Counted from the first letter of the stretch, positions 6,008 through 14,405 are shown. The stretch is 25,649 bases of DNA from Candidatus Poseidonia sp. (GCA_023254365.1 JALRLQ010000015.1:1-25649), one strand, 5' to 3'. Notes: a model not told the origin generated them from the sequence alone. Numbers and translations are program-made.

Positions 6008-7387
6008 ATGGCACAACCCCCCGTCGACCCGTTTGTCGTGGCGGGAAGTGGCGGTGTGGCCTTGGGCGAAGCCCGTACCAATCACCAGGGGCGGAAAGCC
6101 ATCCTTCTGGTCCGAGGGGAGGAGGACACCTCGGAAATGCACGACCTTGCGAAGACGATGGGCATCACGGTGGTGGAGACCATCTCGCAGAACGGCGACC
6201 CAGACCCGAGGACGTACTTTGGTAAAGGCCGTCTTTTGGATATCGCTGACGAATTTCAAAGCCTGGTGGGAGGCCATCCTTGGCAGGGGGTTGATTTGGT
6301 GATGATTCACACCAACGCCACGCCCCGACAGCTGGTTGGCATCGGCGCCGAAATTGGCCTCGAAATTTGGGACAGGGTGCGTTTGCTGTTGGCGTTGTTC
6401 ACGGCCCACGCATCTTCGGTGGAAGCCAGAACACAGGTTCGTATCGCTCAATTGCAATCGGATCGAACGGTGTTGCGTGAACTGGCCAACCAACAAACAA
6501 CTGGTGAACGTGCCGGGTACGGTGGTGGAGGTGTAACAGCCCTCCAGAACGTTATTGCCAACCTGAATCGAGAACTGACCAATCTACGACGTCGTCAACG
6601 AAAGCACCACAGCGCGCAGCGCGAACATCGACGTCAACGGGAACGCAGTGGGGCGATGACCGTGGGGTTTGTTGGGTACACAAACGCCGGTAAATCCACG
6701 CTCTTTCAACGCCTTTCGGGCAAAAACGTGCTGATCGAAGACCAGTTGTTCTCCACGCTCGAGACCACGGTGGGCCGGATGGAAAAAAGTCCACGAATTT
6801 TATTGGTCGATACGATTGGATTTATTGATAATATACCAAATGCTACACTTACAGCATTTAAAGCAACTATTGCTGAGGCAATAGATGCTGATTTAACGAT
6901 GATTTTGGTCGACGCTTCAGACTCCATTGCTGAAGCCCAACGAAAACTTGAGACCACGCGTCGCGAGGTTCTCGACCGTCAGCGCAACGAAGACCAACCA
7001 CTCGTTGAGGCCCCGCCGCCCCAAGTGGTCTTGACCAAAATCGATGTCATCGATGCTGTTCAACGACGGGCCATCACGGCCATGGTCAACGACATGGGAT
7101 TCACCGACCCCATCGCCATTTCGTCGATTGAAGACCACGGCATTGACGCTCTCCAACGGCTGATTCGAGAGCACTTGTTTGGAGCACCGTGTTCGGTGCA
7201 CATCCTCCCACCTGTTGGCGGGGATCACACGGCCAGTGAGCGCATCGCTGCTGACGTCTACGAACACGGGATGGTTGAGAACGACGACCGGACTGAATCC
7301 GGTGAAGTGCGAATGCTGGTGTGGCTGGCGCCTGCCGCACGGGCTCAACTTCAGGCACGATGGAAGCAACGCATTGACATCAAGTAG
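6008..7387 (+). CDS. hflX: GTPase HflX
   Basis: A 459-residue HflX, a ribosome-associated GTPase that in bacteria splits or rescues stalled 70S ribosomes. The N-terminal HflX domain includes TYFGKGRLLDIADEF and the arginine-rich coiled coil (about residues 160-215, with a glycine-rich ERAGYGGGG turn). The G domain has G1 GYTNAGKST (223-231), G3 DTIGF (268-272) and G4 TKID (343-346). The C-terminal tail is longer than in minimal HflX. ATG 6008 fits the TATA element at 5980-5987 as a leaderless start; ATG 5984, preceded by GGTGG, would add eight residues. Codons 259 to about 300 are unusually AT-rich compared with the rest of the gene (see findings) but remain in frame and conserved. A membrane-protein gene follows after 20 bp. 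Confidence 0.93.
   Translation: MAQPPVDPFVVAGSGGVALGEARTNHQGRKAILLVRGEEDTSEMHDLAKTMGITVVETISQNGDPDPRTYFGKGRLLDIADEFQSLVGGHPWQGVDLVMIHTNATPRQLVGIGAEIGLEIWDRVRLLLALFTAHASSVEARTQVRIAQLQSDRTVLRELANQQTTGERAGYGGGGVTALQNVIANLNRELTNLRRRQRKHHSAQREHRRQRERSGAMTVGFVGYTNAGKSTLFQRLSGKNVLIEDQLFSTLETTVGRMEKSPRILLVDTIGFIDNIPNATLTAFKATIAEAIDADLTMILVDASDSIAEAQRKLETTRREVLDRQRNEDQPLVEAPPPQVVLTKIDVIDAVQRRAITAMVNDMGFTDPIAISSIEDHGIDALQRLIREHLFGAPCSVHILPPVGGDHTASERIAADVYEHGMVENDDRTESGEVRMLVWLAPAARAQLQARWKQRIDIK
6782..6905 (+). other. AT-rich patch with foreign-looking codon use inside hflX
   Basis: By hand count 6781-6900 has 40 G+C in 120 bases (33%), while the preceding 120 bases have 67 (56%). Codons such as ATA, TTA, ACA, GCA, AAT and AGT crowd into this block and are scarce on either side. 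The reading frame is intact and encodes the G3 motif and switch II region of HflX. It looks like a recombination tract from a low-GC relative, or an assembly join. Confidence 0.7.
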
Positions 7388-7407
7388 GACGCCGACCACC
7401 CACGACC

Positions 7408-8295
7408 ATGTCCGGCGATGAGGGTGAAGCGTCCACCTACCTCGATGAGGTGGTCGATGAAACCCCGATGCTCTTCGCATCATCCGACGCCGTGTTAACC
7501 ATCGAAGCCCCGAACCTTCACCCCATCGGGAAGGCCACCGCCATTTTCGTACTCTTCACCTGCATGGTTGGGTTCCTCAACGGTTTGGATTACGCCTCGC
7601 CCAACGACGGGTTGGTGAGGCCCGACGAATTCGTCTACCGCCTGGCCTTGACAGCACCGGACGGTACCGCCACCTTTCGTGGCTCGGTGATGGATGACGG
7701 CGGGCAGCCGATGGTCAACACCACGGTGTATGTTTCATGGTTGGACGACACCAGTCAAATGTGGCTGTCAAACGAGGTGAACACGGATGAAGACGGCCGA
7801 TTTTCCTTCGAAGCTTTGGACCCGGGATTGGTCAGGGTTGACTTGATCGCTCAACGGGACGGCCACCGAGACGTGTATGCGAACCGGGTGTTGCTTTCCC
7901 CCCCGGCGCTGATTGAACCCATCGGGTTCACGACGCTTGATTTCACGTTCCCTTCATCCGCCGCCTTCGATGCCCAGCCCTGTGAAACCGATACAACGGA
8001 TTGCGAAATTCGCACCATCGACATGACGCCCGGTCAAATGGACCACCCACTGATGGACCCAAGCGCCGCCACCGGCTATGTCTTGGTAGGGTTCGCGTTC
8101 ATGGGCTTGGCCATCATCAGTGCTGGCTTCGCTGCCTGGTCGTTGAAAGCCGGTTCGGTGGCTCTGTTGCGAACCTCATCGGTGTTGGCGTTCTTCACCA
8201 TGGGCCACTACTACGCTGCCTGCATTTTTGGCCTCATGGCGTTTGTCCTGACCTTTGCCATTCCCAAGCGGTACATTCCGCTGACCGGTGAATGA
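7408..8295 (+). CDS. membrane protein with extracellular carboxypeptidase-regulatory-like beta domain
   Basis: A 295-residue protein of unknown function. Residues 1-41 are acidic and hydrophilic, and 42-60 form one membrane helix. About residues 75-185 resemble a beta-sandwich of the carboxypeptidase-regulatory/CNA-B type: TATFRGSVMDDGGQPMVNTT, then NTDEDGRFSFEALDPG, the usual 'D.G.F.F..L.PG' turn. Two cysteines (191 and 199) could form a disulfide outside the cell. Three further helices follow at about 221-245, 248-266 and 268-286. The sandwich is therefore probably held outside the cytoplasmic membrane between helices 1 and 2. ATG 7408 is 20 bp after hflX and has no clear ribosome binding site. 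The gene ends one base before the convergent carbonic anhydrase stop. Confidence 0.75.
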   Translation: MSGDEGEASTYLDEVVDETPMLFASSDAVLTIEAPNLHPIGKATAIFVLFTCMVGFLNGLDYASPNDGLVRPDEFVYRLALTAPDGTATFRGSVMDDGGQPMVNTTVYVSWLDDTSQMWLSNEVNTDEDGRFSFEALDPGLVRVDLIAQRDGHRDVYANRVLLSPPALIEPIGFTTLDFTFPSSAAFDAQPCETDTTDCEIRTIDMTPGQMDHPLMDPSAATGYVLVGFAFMGLAIISAGFAAWSLKAGSVALLRTSSVLAFFTMGHYYAACIFGLMAFVLTFAIPKRYIPLTGE

Positions 8296-8296
8296 T

Positions 8297-8800
8297 TCAC
8301 ACCCAGTTGACCGTTCCGGTATCCACATCGTACATGGCCCCGCACACGGTGACCCCGGGCTTCAGCAGTGGGTTGGCCTGCAGTGAGGCCACATCGGCCT
8401 TGACCTTGGCGTAAGGTTCGTCGATGACACGTGGATGAAACGAAGAAAAATCCATTCCACTTTGCTCGGAGAGGAGGCGTTGCATCGACGGTCCTGAATG
8501 GCTGGCCATGGCGCATCGCGTGTGAGGCATGATCACAATGCACTCACAGTCCAGGAGGTGGCTCGCGAGCACGATGTCGTGTTCGGTGGCATCGTTGAGT
8601 TGGCCGCCTGCGTTTCGGATGACCTTCATGTCGCCTTCTTTCAAACCAAAGACTGCATGCGGGACGATTCGTGAATCCATGCAGGTCAGCAACAACAGCC
8701 GCTGCCCAGCTTTGCCGGGCACACCTTCAGCATCAAATTGGGCGGTGTAGGCGGCGTTGGCCTGCTTCAATTGTTCGATCAAGGCGGCAGCTTGGCCCAT
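8297..8800 (-). CDS. beta-class carbonic anhydrase
   Basis: A 167-residue beta-carbonic anhydrase, close in size to the archaeal Cab type. It interconverts CO2 and bicarbonate. Zinc ligands and the catalytic dyad are visible: TCMDSR (Cys40, Asp42, Arg44) and MPHTRCAM (His93, Cys96). VIRNAGG (60-66) is the conserved strand-loop of the family. No signal peptide is present, so it is cytosolic. ATG 8800 is preferred over an in-frame upstream start at 8857, because the added residues do not look like the family and a TATA-like ACAAAATG lies about 26 nt before 8800. Divergent from the propeller gene at 8919. Confidence 0.93.
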   Translation of the reverse strand: MGQAAALIEQLKQANAAYTAQFDAEGVPGKAGQRLLLLTCMDSRIVPHAVFGLKEGDMKVIRNAGGQLNDATEHDIVLASHLLDCECIVIMPHTRCAMASHSGPSMQRLLSEQSGMDFSSFHPRVIDEPYAKVKADVASLQANPLLKPGVTVCGAMYDVDTGTVNWV

Positions 8801-8888
8801 GGCTGAAAGCGTCCTTTGGCAGCATTTTGTTGTTGCTTGTCTCCCAAGGCGCTTCAAACACGGGCTGCAGGATGCAAACAGGCGACCT

Positions 8889-8896
8889 CCTTATGG
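8889..8896 (+). promoter_or_regulatory. TATA-like element for the beta-propeller gene
   Basis: CCTTATGG is centred about 26 nt before ATG 8919, the same spacing as at other gene starts in the window. It supports 8919 rather than the upstream in-frame starts. Confidence 0.35.
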
Positions 8897-8918
8897 TGGT
8901 GGAGGCCTCCCTTGGGCC

Positions 8919-9998
8919 ATGGACCTGAACGGCGCCACGTGGATGGTTCGTTCGCTTGACCAAAGTGTGTCGTTGGTTCGCTTGACGCTTGAGGGCGATG
9001 TATTCGCCGGCGGATGGGATGGTGTTCTGGCGTGTTGGGACAGCGAAGGCAACAGCCGATGGACCGCCCAAACCGACGATAGAATCAGTGCGCTTGCCAT
9101 CAGCGACACCCTGGTGGTCGCCGCCAGCGGCTTGCACGTGGTGGCGATTGACCGAGCCAGCGGTGAAACCCAATGGTCGGTGGCCTTGGAGGGCAGTGCA
9201 GATGAAGTGCGCTGGTGGCAAGACGACATCATCGCCGTATCATCCGTGTACGACATTGAGCACAACGATTTCCTTGAATCGGCGGTGTGGCGTATCTCAG
9301 CGACCGGAGAGCAACGCTGGGTTGAGCGCATGGACGAACGGCCTTGGGTGGTTCTCGAGCATGATGGCCGCCTTCTGGCAGGACTTGGTCGTCCACGATG
9401 CGGTTACCTCGATATCAGTCAGTCTCCTCCTTTCACCCATGTTCGCCCTCCAACCTCGTCGCCAACCACGTGCGGTTCGGTGGGAGGAACCGGCGTCGTG
9501 TTTGGCCAAACCGATGGCACCGTCGTGACCCATGACGGAACGGTGTGTTCGACCGAATCGGGTTCAATTGAACATTTGACATGCATGGTCAAAGGGTACG
9601 TCGCGACGACGGATGATGGACACGCCGTGGGGCGAACCGACGACGGCACCATGTGCTGGGAATCGCACGGGTCACCCGTTTCTGCGCAGACCGAAGCCAT
9701 GCAAGAAGACGGGGCCTCGCTGCTGTGGTTGGCGCGCCACGAAGGACAAGGCAGCATGCTTGACCTCTGGGCCACCAACAAAGGTGGGCGTTTGGCTCAG
9801 GGCCAGTTTTCCAGAATTCGTTCCATTGACGGCACGGAGGAACGCGCCGTCATCGGATGCGAAGACGGCACTGTGGCCGTTTGGGAGCGAGCCATGCTCA
9901 TGCGACGACTCGAACAAGGCGCATTACCGTCCGACCAATCAGACGACGAGCGCACTTCAGCCCTGCAGGCCAAACTTCGGGCGTTGCGACAGTCCTGA
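8919..9998 (+). CDS. cytosolic WD40/PQQ-like beta-propeller protein
   Basis: A 359-residue repeat protein. Several blades can be picked out by the recurring 'DG.V..W' pattern: GGWDGVLACWDSEGNSRW, LHVVAIDRASGETQW, QTDGTVVTHDGTVC, RTDDGTMCWESHG, and CEDGTVAVWER. This is typical of PQQ-like or WD40-like propellers. The protein starts MDLNGATWMVR with no signal peptide or lipobox, so the propeller is probably intracellular, where such proteins act as scaffolds. The last 30 residues (DERTSALQAKLRAL) look like a short coiled coil. No catalytic residues can be assigned and the partner is unknown. The ORF extends upstream to 8757 over the carbonic anhydrase gene, but that extension is not propeller-like. 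Confidence 0.75.
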   Translation: MDLNGATWMVRSLDQSVSLVRLTLEGDVFAGGWDGVLACWDSEGNSRWTAQTDDRISALAISDTLVVAASGLHVVAIDRASGETQWSVALEGSADEVRWWQDDIIAVSSVYDIEHNDFLESAVWRISATGEQRWVERMDERPWVVLEHDGRLLAGLGRPRCGYLDISQSPPFTHVRPPTSSPTTCGSVGGTGVVFGQTDGTVVTHDGTVCSTESGSIEHLTCMVKGYVATTDDGHAVGRTDDGTMCWESHGSPVSAQTEAMQEDGASLLWLARHEGQGSMLDLWATNKGGRLAQGQFSRIRSIDGTEERAVIGCEDGTVAVWERAMLMRRLEQGALPSDQSDDERTSALQAKLRALRQS

Positions 9999-10012
9999 GG
10001 CTCGCCGTGCTT

Positions 10013-11614
10013 TCATGCCCGCTTTGGGCCGGTCATGTCTTCGGGTCGAACCCAAGCATCGAATTCCTCGTTGGTCAAGTACCCCAATTCCAAGGCGGAT
10101 GCTCGCAGCGTTGTGCCCTTTTCGTGAGCGTTTTTGGCGATCTTGGCCGCTTTGTCATACCCGATGTGGTTGTTCAGGGCCGTGACCAGCATGAGTGAGT
10201 TTTCGAGATGGGACTGGATGTTGTCCTCGACCGCTTCCAAACCCTCCACGCATCGCGTGCGGAAGGTGCGGCATGCATCGGTCAGCAGGTCGACGGAATG
10301 CAAGAAATTGTGAATCATCAACGGCTTGAAGACGTTCAATTCGAAATTCCCTTGGCTCCCGCCGATGGTGATGGCGGTGTGGTTCCCCATCACTTGGCAG
10401 CAGACCATGGTCATCGCTTCGGATTGGGTGGGGTTGACTTTTCCGGGCATGATGGAGGAACCTGGCTCGTTGGCAGGAAGGGCCAACTCGCCCAAACCGC
10501 ACCGAGGGCCGGAGCCCAGCCATCGAATGTCGTTGGCGATTTTCATCAACGAGGCAGCCAAGGTGTTGAGCGCTCCAGATGCAGCAACGATGGCATCGTG
10601 GGCAGCCAACTGAGCGAATTTGTTTTCCGCCGAGCAGAACGTCAGGCCCGTGATGTTGGCGATTTCATCAGCCACCATCTGAGCGAACAGCGGGTGAGCG
10701 TTGAGGCCTGTGCCGACGGCCGTGCCGCCGAGGGCCAATTCAAACAGGTCGTCAAGGGCGAAATCGATGCGTCGCAGGTCGGCGTCAAGTTGAGCAACCC
10801 AGCCCGATGCTTCCTGCCCGAGGGTCAACGGGACGGCGTCCATCAGGTGCGTGCGGCCGATTTTCACAATGCCTTCCCATGCTTGCGCCTTTTCCGAGAG
10901 GGCGTTGCGGAGCGCACGAACGCTTGGGAGCAATCGGTGGGTCAGCGCCTCAGCAGCCGCGATGTGCATGGCGGTGGGAAACGTGTCGTTGGAGGACTGC
11001 GCTCGATTGACGTGGTCGTTGGGGTGGACGGGCGCCTTGGAGCCCAGCACGCCACCAGCGATCTCAATCGCTCGATTCGCAATGACTTCGTTGGTGTTCA
11101 TGTTGGACTGCGTCCCGCTTCCGGTTTGCCACACGCGAAGGGGAAAGTGGTCGTTGAGTTGTCCGTTGATGACCTCTTGCGAAGCAGCGATGATGAGGTC
11201 GCCGACCTCGGGGTCCAACTGCTTGAGGGCAACGTTCGTTTTGGCGGCTGCCTGCTTGAGTACGCCGAAAGCCCGAATGACGCCCAAGGGCATGGTGTCG
11301 TGACCGATGTCAAAATTGAGCAACGACCGCGCTGTTTGGCAGCCAAAGTAACGGTCTGCAGGGACCTCAAGCTCCCCCATCGTGTCGCTTTCGAGACGAA
11401 TTTCCCCGTCATCGGCACGCGCCGTTTGTTGAACCGGAGCGGCGGCACTCGGTGCAGCTGGTGCACCTTCCAACCCCTGTTGAATCAATTTGGCAATCGT
11501 GGCCGAGCGTCCATTGCTGCGTCCTTTACCGACCCGACGGTCAAGTTGCTTGGCGAGATCTTCTGGAATGCTGATGCTGATGATGCGGCGGTCGCCGGCG
11601 CGATGTTTGGCCAT
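10013..11614 (-). CDS. fumC: class II fumarate hydratase with N-terminal ribbon-helix-helix domain
   Basis: A 533-residue protein of two parts. Residues about 72-533 are a complete class II fumarase, which hydrates fumarate to malate in the TCA cycle: [37 protein letters not shown], the mobile catalytic loop [13 protein letters not shown], and the FumC-like end [11 protein letters not shown]. Residues about 10-49 are a ribbon-helix-helix DNA-binding domain: strand IISISIP, helix [12 protein letters not shown], turn GRSNGRS, helix [13 protein letters not shown]. An Ala/Pro linker (51-66) joins them. A TATA element is centred about 24 nt before ATG 11614, so the leaderless message would include the RHH domain. 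The next in-frame ATG (codon 79) would cut into the fumarase core. Class II fumarases normally lack such a domain. Confidence 0.92.
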   Translation of the reverse strand: MAKHRAGDRRIISISIPEDLAKQLDRRVGKGRSNGRSATIAKLIQQGLEGAPAAPSAAAPVQQTARADDGEIRLESDTMGELEVPADRYFGCQTARSLLNFDIGHDTMPLGVIRAFGVLKQAAAKTNVALKQLDPEVGDLIIAASQEVINGQLNDHFPLRVWQTGSGTQSNMNTNEVIANRAIEIAGGVLGSKAPVHPNDHVNRAQSSNDTFPTAMHIAAAEALTHRLLPSVRALRNALSEKAQAWEGIVKIGRTHLMDAVPLTLGQEASGWVAQLDADLRRIDFALDDLFELALGGTAVGTGLNAHPLFAQMVADEIANITGLTFCSAENKFAQLAAHDAIVAASGALNTLAASLMKIANDIRWLGSGPRCGLGELALPANEPGSSIMPGKVNPTQSEAMTMVCCQVMGNHTAITIGGSQGNFELNVFKPLMIHNFLHSVDLLTDACRTFRTRCVEGLEAVEDNIQSHLENSLMLVTALNNHIGYDKAAKIAKNAHEKGTTLRASALELGYLTNEEFDAWVRPEDMTGPKRA

Positions 11615-11630
11615 GAACTGCCCATTAATT

Positions 11631-11644
11631 ACTTATTAATAAAG
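11631..11644 (-). promoter_or_regulatory. TATA box for the fumarase gene
   Basis: On the minus strand CTTTATTAATAAGT is the strongest TATA-like sequence in the window. It sits in the 45 bp between the TopIB stop and the fumarase ATG and is centred about 24 nt upstream of the ATG, which fits a leaderless transcript starting at or near codon 1. Confidence 0.6.
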
Positions 11645-11659
11645 AATACGAATCAACCA

Positions 11660-12838
11660 TCAGCGGCCCTGAACAACGGATTTCAAAACACGCAACGTTG
11701 CGCTTTCCCCCGCGGACATGTTGGCAAAGGAACGGTGCCCCTCGACTTCGGCCCACGCCTCGGCTAAACGCCCTTCCATCCAGGCATCCAAGAACCACGG
11801 ATGGATGTAGGACGAACGGCACACAGCACGCGTGTTGCCGAGGTTTGCAGCCACCGTATCGATGACCGCCAACATCACTTTGTTTCGCCCGGTTTCGGTG
11901 GTGGGTGGCTTCCACGGCCCCTTCGACCAAACATTCGCCATGGAATCGACCTTCGGGAGTTCCTTCATCCACGCTTTCATGGCGGAAGCGGTGCGCTTGA
12001 CGGCGAGGAACGCAAGACGTTCGGCACAACGCGAGGTGGCGGCCCATGTGCGGAAATTTTTGGCCGTGAACCCCTCGCCGCTGGTTTCTCGAATGTACTG
12101 GTTGATGTGCTCGGCCTTCAGGTCCACTTCGTTGCCGGCTTCGGAGATGTACATGAACAAATCAGCGTCTTTTGCCCCCAAGCGGTTGGTCCGGAGAATC
12201 AAATCAACCAAATGATCGTCCTCGATGGTGATGTCCCAATCCTTTCCGGATTTTCCGGTGAAGGTAAACACCGCATCGTGCCTTCCTTCAGCCTCCTCTC
12301 CCTTGATGTGTTTGACATGCATGGATTTCAGTGTAGTGAGGCCGTAAGACTCGTTGGAGCGTGCGTATTCATCGGACCCAACACGAATACTGTACAAATC
12401 CATCAACCGCACCACGAGCGCCGAAACCGTGTTCAAATTCATGGTGCTTTCTTCCAAATCCATGGCCACTTGTTTTCTGAGCCGTGGCAATTGCGAGGCA
12501 AAATAAGCGACATCATCGTATTTCATTTCGGTCGTGATCTCCGTCCAATCCGGGTGGTAGCGGTATTGCAAACGCCCCTTCACGTCGCGACCTGTGGCTT
12601 GAATGTGGCCTCGGGGGTTGGGGCAAATCCACACATCAACCCACGCTGGAGGAAGCCCGAGAGCGTTCCATCGGTCAATCCGGTCCTGCTCATCGACGAC
12701 CTCGCCATCCGGTGCAAGGTACTCCCACGCCACTTCACCCTCTTCGGTGGCGGCGTTTCGTCGCGTCACACCCCGCAGGGAAGGGTCACTGCGCACCAAT
12801 GTGGCCCGTCGCAAAGCTTCGTCAGCGTCAACGGGCAT
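11660..12838 (-). CDS. DNA topoisomerase IB, bacterial/poxvirus-like type
   Basis: A 392-residue type IB topoisomerase, which relaxes supercoils through a 3'-phosphotyrosyl intermediate without ATP. The bacterial/viral small TopIB signature is clear: LGLPPAWVDVWICPN, then GHIQATGRDVKGRLQYRYH, a VGSDEYARSNESYGLTTL segment carrying an active-site Arg region, the ITIEDDHLVDLI core, FTAKNFRTWAATS, and the catalytic tyrosine in NTRAVCRSSYIHPWF (Tyr344). All parts of the catalytic domain are present, so it should be active. Archaeal TopIB is best known from Thaumarchaeota, where it is of the eukaryotic type; this one is not. ATG 12838 is 31 bp after the asparaginase stop, with a weak GAGG upstream. 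It lies in a leftward run with cyclophilin, asparaginase and fumarase. Confidence 0.9.
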   Translation of the reverse strand: MPVDADEALRRATLVRSDPSLRGVTRRNAATEEGEVAWEYLAPDGEVVDEQDRIDRWNALGLPPAWVDVWICPNPRGHIQATGRDVKGRLQYRYHPDWTEITTEMKYDDVAYFASQLPRLRKQVAMDLEESTMNLNTVSALVVRLMDLYSIRVGSDEYARSNESYGLTTLKSMHVKHIKGEEAEGRHDAVFTFTGKSGKDWDITIEDDHLVDLILRTNRLGAKDADLFMYISEAGNEVDLKAEHINQYIRETSGEGFTAKNFRTWAATSRCAERLAFLAVKRTASAMKAWMKELPKVDSMANVWSKGPWKPPTTETGRNKVMLAVIDTVAANLGNTRAVCRSSYIHPWFLDAWMEGRLAEAWAEVEGHRSFANMSAGESATLRVLKSVVQGR

Positions 12839-12869
12839 GGCGCTATCGCAGCCTCAACGGGCCATGAAC

Positions 12870-13826
12870 TTAGGGGCTTTCATTAATGATGCCCGGCCCG
12901 ATTCCCACTTCGATGTGACCGTCAACAAAGGAGCCGCGATACATCAGCATGGTCTGAAACGGCAAAACGACTTCACCGTCTCGATTGACCGCGATGACAC
13001 CTCCACGGCCGCCAAGTGGCGCAACCGCGTCCAACGCATGCTGCGCTGCGTCTTCGAGCCCCATTCGCTCGTGGCGTACGGCCAAGTTGTGTGCAGCAAC
13101 GGTGCGAATGAAGGCTTCGCCTACACCGGTGCACGATACAGCGATCGCATCATCGGCCCATGTCCCAGCCCCGATGATCGGCGTGTCGCCGACGCGGCCC
13201 AGCGGTTTTCCGGTCATCCCACCCGTTGAGGTCGCAGCAGCAAGGTGCCCCCAGGCGTCGAGCGCCACGGCGCCTACCGTACCCCATCCATCCTGTTCGC
13301 CATCATGGTCGAGCAGTGCATCGTCCTCATCGGTAGCACCTGGATTCAACCGCTGCTCCTTCCATTTCGACCATTGTGCTCGGCGAAGGTCGGTGAGAAG
13401 CCAGTCATCCCCAACTTGTTCAACGCCCTTGCTGGCGCCATAGTCGTCTCCCGCCGAGCCAGCGAGCATCAGTGGCCAACCGTCCACCAACAGATGATGA
13501 GCCACGCGAATGGGATGGCGAGAGGAGCGTAAACCGATGACGGCCCCCGCGGCACGGTCGTGGCCGCGCATGATGCTGGCATCCATGGTGACCGAGCCGC
13601 TGGCATCCAGCACCGACCCACGCCCGGCGTTGAACAGCGCTTCGTCTTCCATCGCTTCCACGGCAAGGGTTACCGCTTCCAAGGCGTCCAAGGCCCCGTC
13701 GGCCAGTCGGTGACCGATGTCGTCCAACAGGGCTCGCATGCACGCTACACGTTGCGGGTCAGCATCGGTCATGCCGCGCCAAGGACCGTCTCCCCCTGCA
13801 CCACCGTGCACGGCGAGGACAACCAC
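12870..13826 (-). CDS. isoaspartyl peptidase / plant-type L-asparaginase
   Basis: A 318-residue Ntn-hydrolase of the isoaspartyl peptidase/asparaginase family (threonine type). It matures by self-cleavage and removes isoaspartyl dipeptide residues or deamidates asparagine. Seen: LAVHGGAGG at the N-terminus, NAGRGSVLD (66-74), the cleavage site GWGTVGAVALD with nucleophile Thr183, and the substrate-binding STGGMTGKPLGRVGDTPI. An acidic linker before Thr183 (DEDDALLDHDGEQD) is the usual processing loop. Start is GTG 13826, nine nt after the cyclophilin TGA, with GGTGG directly following that stop as ribosome binding site. With cyclophilin upstream, a shared role in protein folding/repair is plausible but inferred. 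Confidence 0.92.
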   Translation of the reverse strand: MVVLAVHGGAGGDGPWRGMTDADPQRVACMRALLDDIGHRLADGALDALEAVTLAVEAMEDEALFNAGRGSVLDASGSVTMDASIMRGHDRAAGAVIGLRSSRHPIRVAHHLLVDGWPLMLAGSAGDDYGASKGVEQVGDDWLLTDLRRAQWSKWKEQRLNPGATDEDDALLDHDGEQDGWGTVGAVALDAWGHLAAATSTGGMTGKPLGRVGDTPIIGAGTWADDAIAVSCTGVGEAFIRTVAAHNLAVRHERMGLEDAAQHALDAVAPLGGRGGVIAVNRDGEVVLPFQTMLMYRGSFVDGHIEVGIGPGIINESP

Positions 13827-13835
13827 GTGACCACC

Positions 13836-14318
13836 TCACTCAACGACGGTGCAGCGGATGATCTGTTGGGGTTGTGCGGGGCGGTCGCCGGGCAATTTTT
13901 GACAGCGCTCAATGGCGTGAACGACGTCCATGCCGTCACTGACGGCACCGAACACAGCATGGTTGCCGTTGAGCCACGGTGTGGCCACGGTGGTCAGGAA
14001 AAATTGGGACCCACCGGTGTTGCGACCGGCGTTGGCCATCGACAGCACACCGGGTTTGTCGTGCTTGAGGGCGAGCGCCGAAGGCTCGCAGGGAATTTGC
14101 CAGCCGGGCCCGCCGGTACCTGCGCGACGGGACATGGGGTCCTTGGAGTGAGGACAGCCGCCCTGAATCATGAAGTCCTCAATGACCCGGTGAAAGTGGA
14201 GACCATCGTAGTGGCCCATGTTCACGAGCTTCACGAAGTTGGCGACGGTGTCGGGGGCACTGCCGTGAAAGAGGTCGATGGTGATGTTGCCGGCGCTGGT
14301 TTCCATGAGGACTTGCAT
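13836..14318 (-). CDS. cyclophilin-type peptidyl-prolyl cis-trans isomerase
   Basis: A 160-residue cyclophilin that catalyses prolyl cis-trans isomerisation during protein folding. Core motifs are FHRVIEDFMIQGG (42-54, with the catalytic Arg44), a PGVLSMANAG strand, and GSQFFLTTVATPWLNGNH. It has no signal peptide and is cytosolic. The N-terminus MQVLMETSAGNITIDLF is the normal beginning of the short bacterial/archaeal cyclophilins. The open frame reaches further upstream to 14543 but would overlap the divergent peroxidase gene. ATG 14318 is therefore used, giving an 87-bp divergent gap. It is the first gene of the leftward cyclophilin-asparaginase-TopIB-fumarase run. Confidence 0.92.
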   Translation of the reverse strand: MQVLMETSAGNITIDLFHGSAPDTVANFVKLVNMGHYDGLHFHRVIEDFMIQGGCPHSKDPMSRRAGTGGPGWQIPCEPSALALKHDKPGVLSMANAGRNTGGSQFFLTTVATPWLNGNHAVFGAVSDGMDVVHAIERCQKLPGDRPAQPQQIIRCTVVE

Positions 14319-14376
14319 GGCCAGACCACCAAGCGGCACTTCAAGAGGATTTGCACGCTTTGCCGAGAAGCACACC

Positions 14377-14385
14377 TTCATAATC
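14377..14385 (+). promoter_or_regulatory. TATA-like element for the glutathione peroxidase gene
   Basis: TTCATAATC is centred about 25 nt before ATG 14406 in the divergent region with cyclophilin, matching the leaderless spacing seen elsewhere in the window. Confidence 0.45.
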
Positions 14386-14405
14386 CGAGCCAACGAGTTG
14401 AGGCC

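Noticed and set aside
11465..11614. RHH segment as a separate gene joined by a sequencing frameshift
   Set aside because: The frame is continuous through the linker with no stop, no internal start that spares the fumarase core, and the promoter lies before the RHH.
10208..11767. 519-codon open frame on the plus strand opposite the fumarase gene
   Set aside because: It mirrors a gene with full catalytic motifs; the translated product has no family features and biased composition, as expected of an antisense frame in GC-rich DNA.
13560..14405. 280-codon upstream extension of the glutathione peroxidase frame
   Set aside because: It is antisense to asparaginase and cyclophilin, and a TATA element sits just before ATG 14406.
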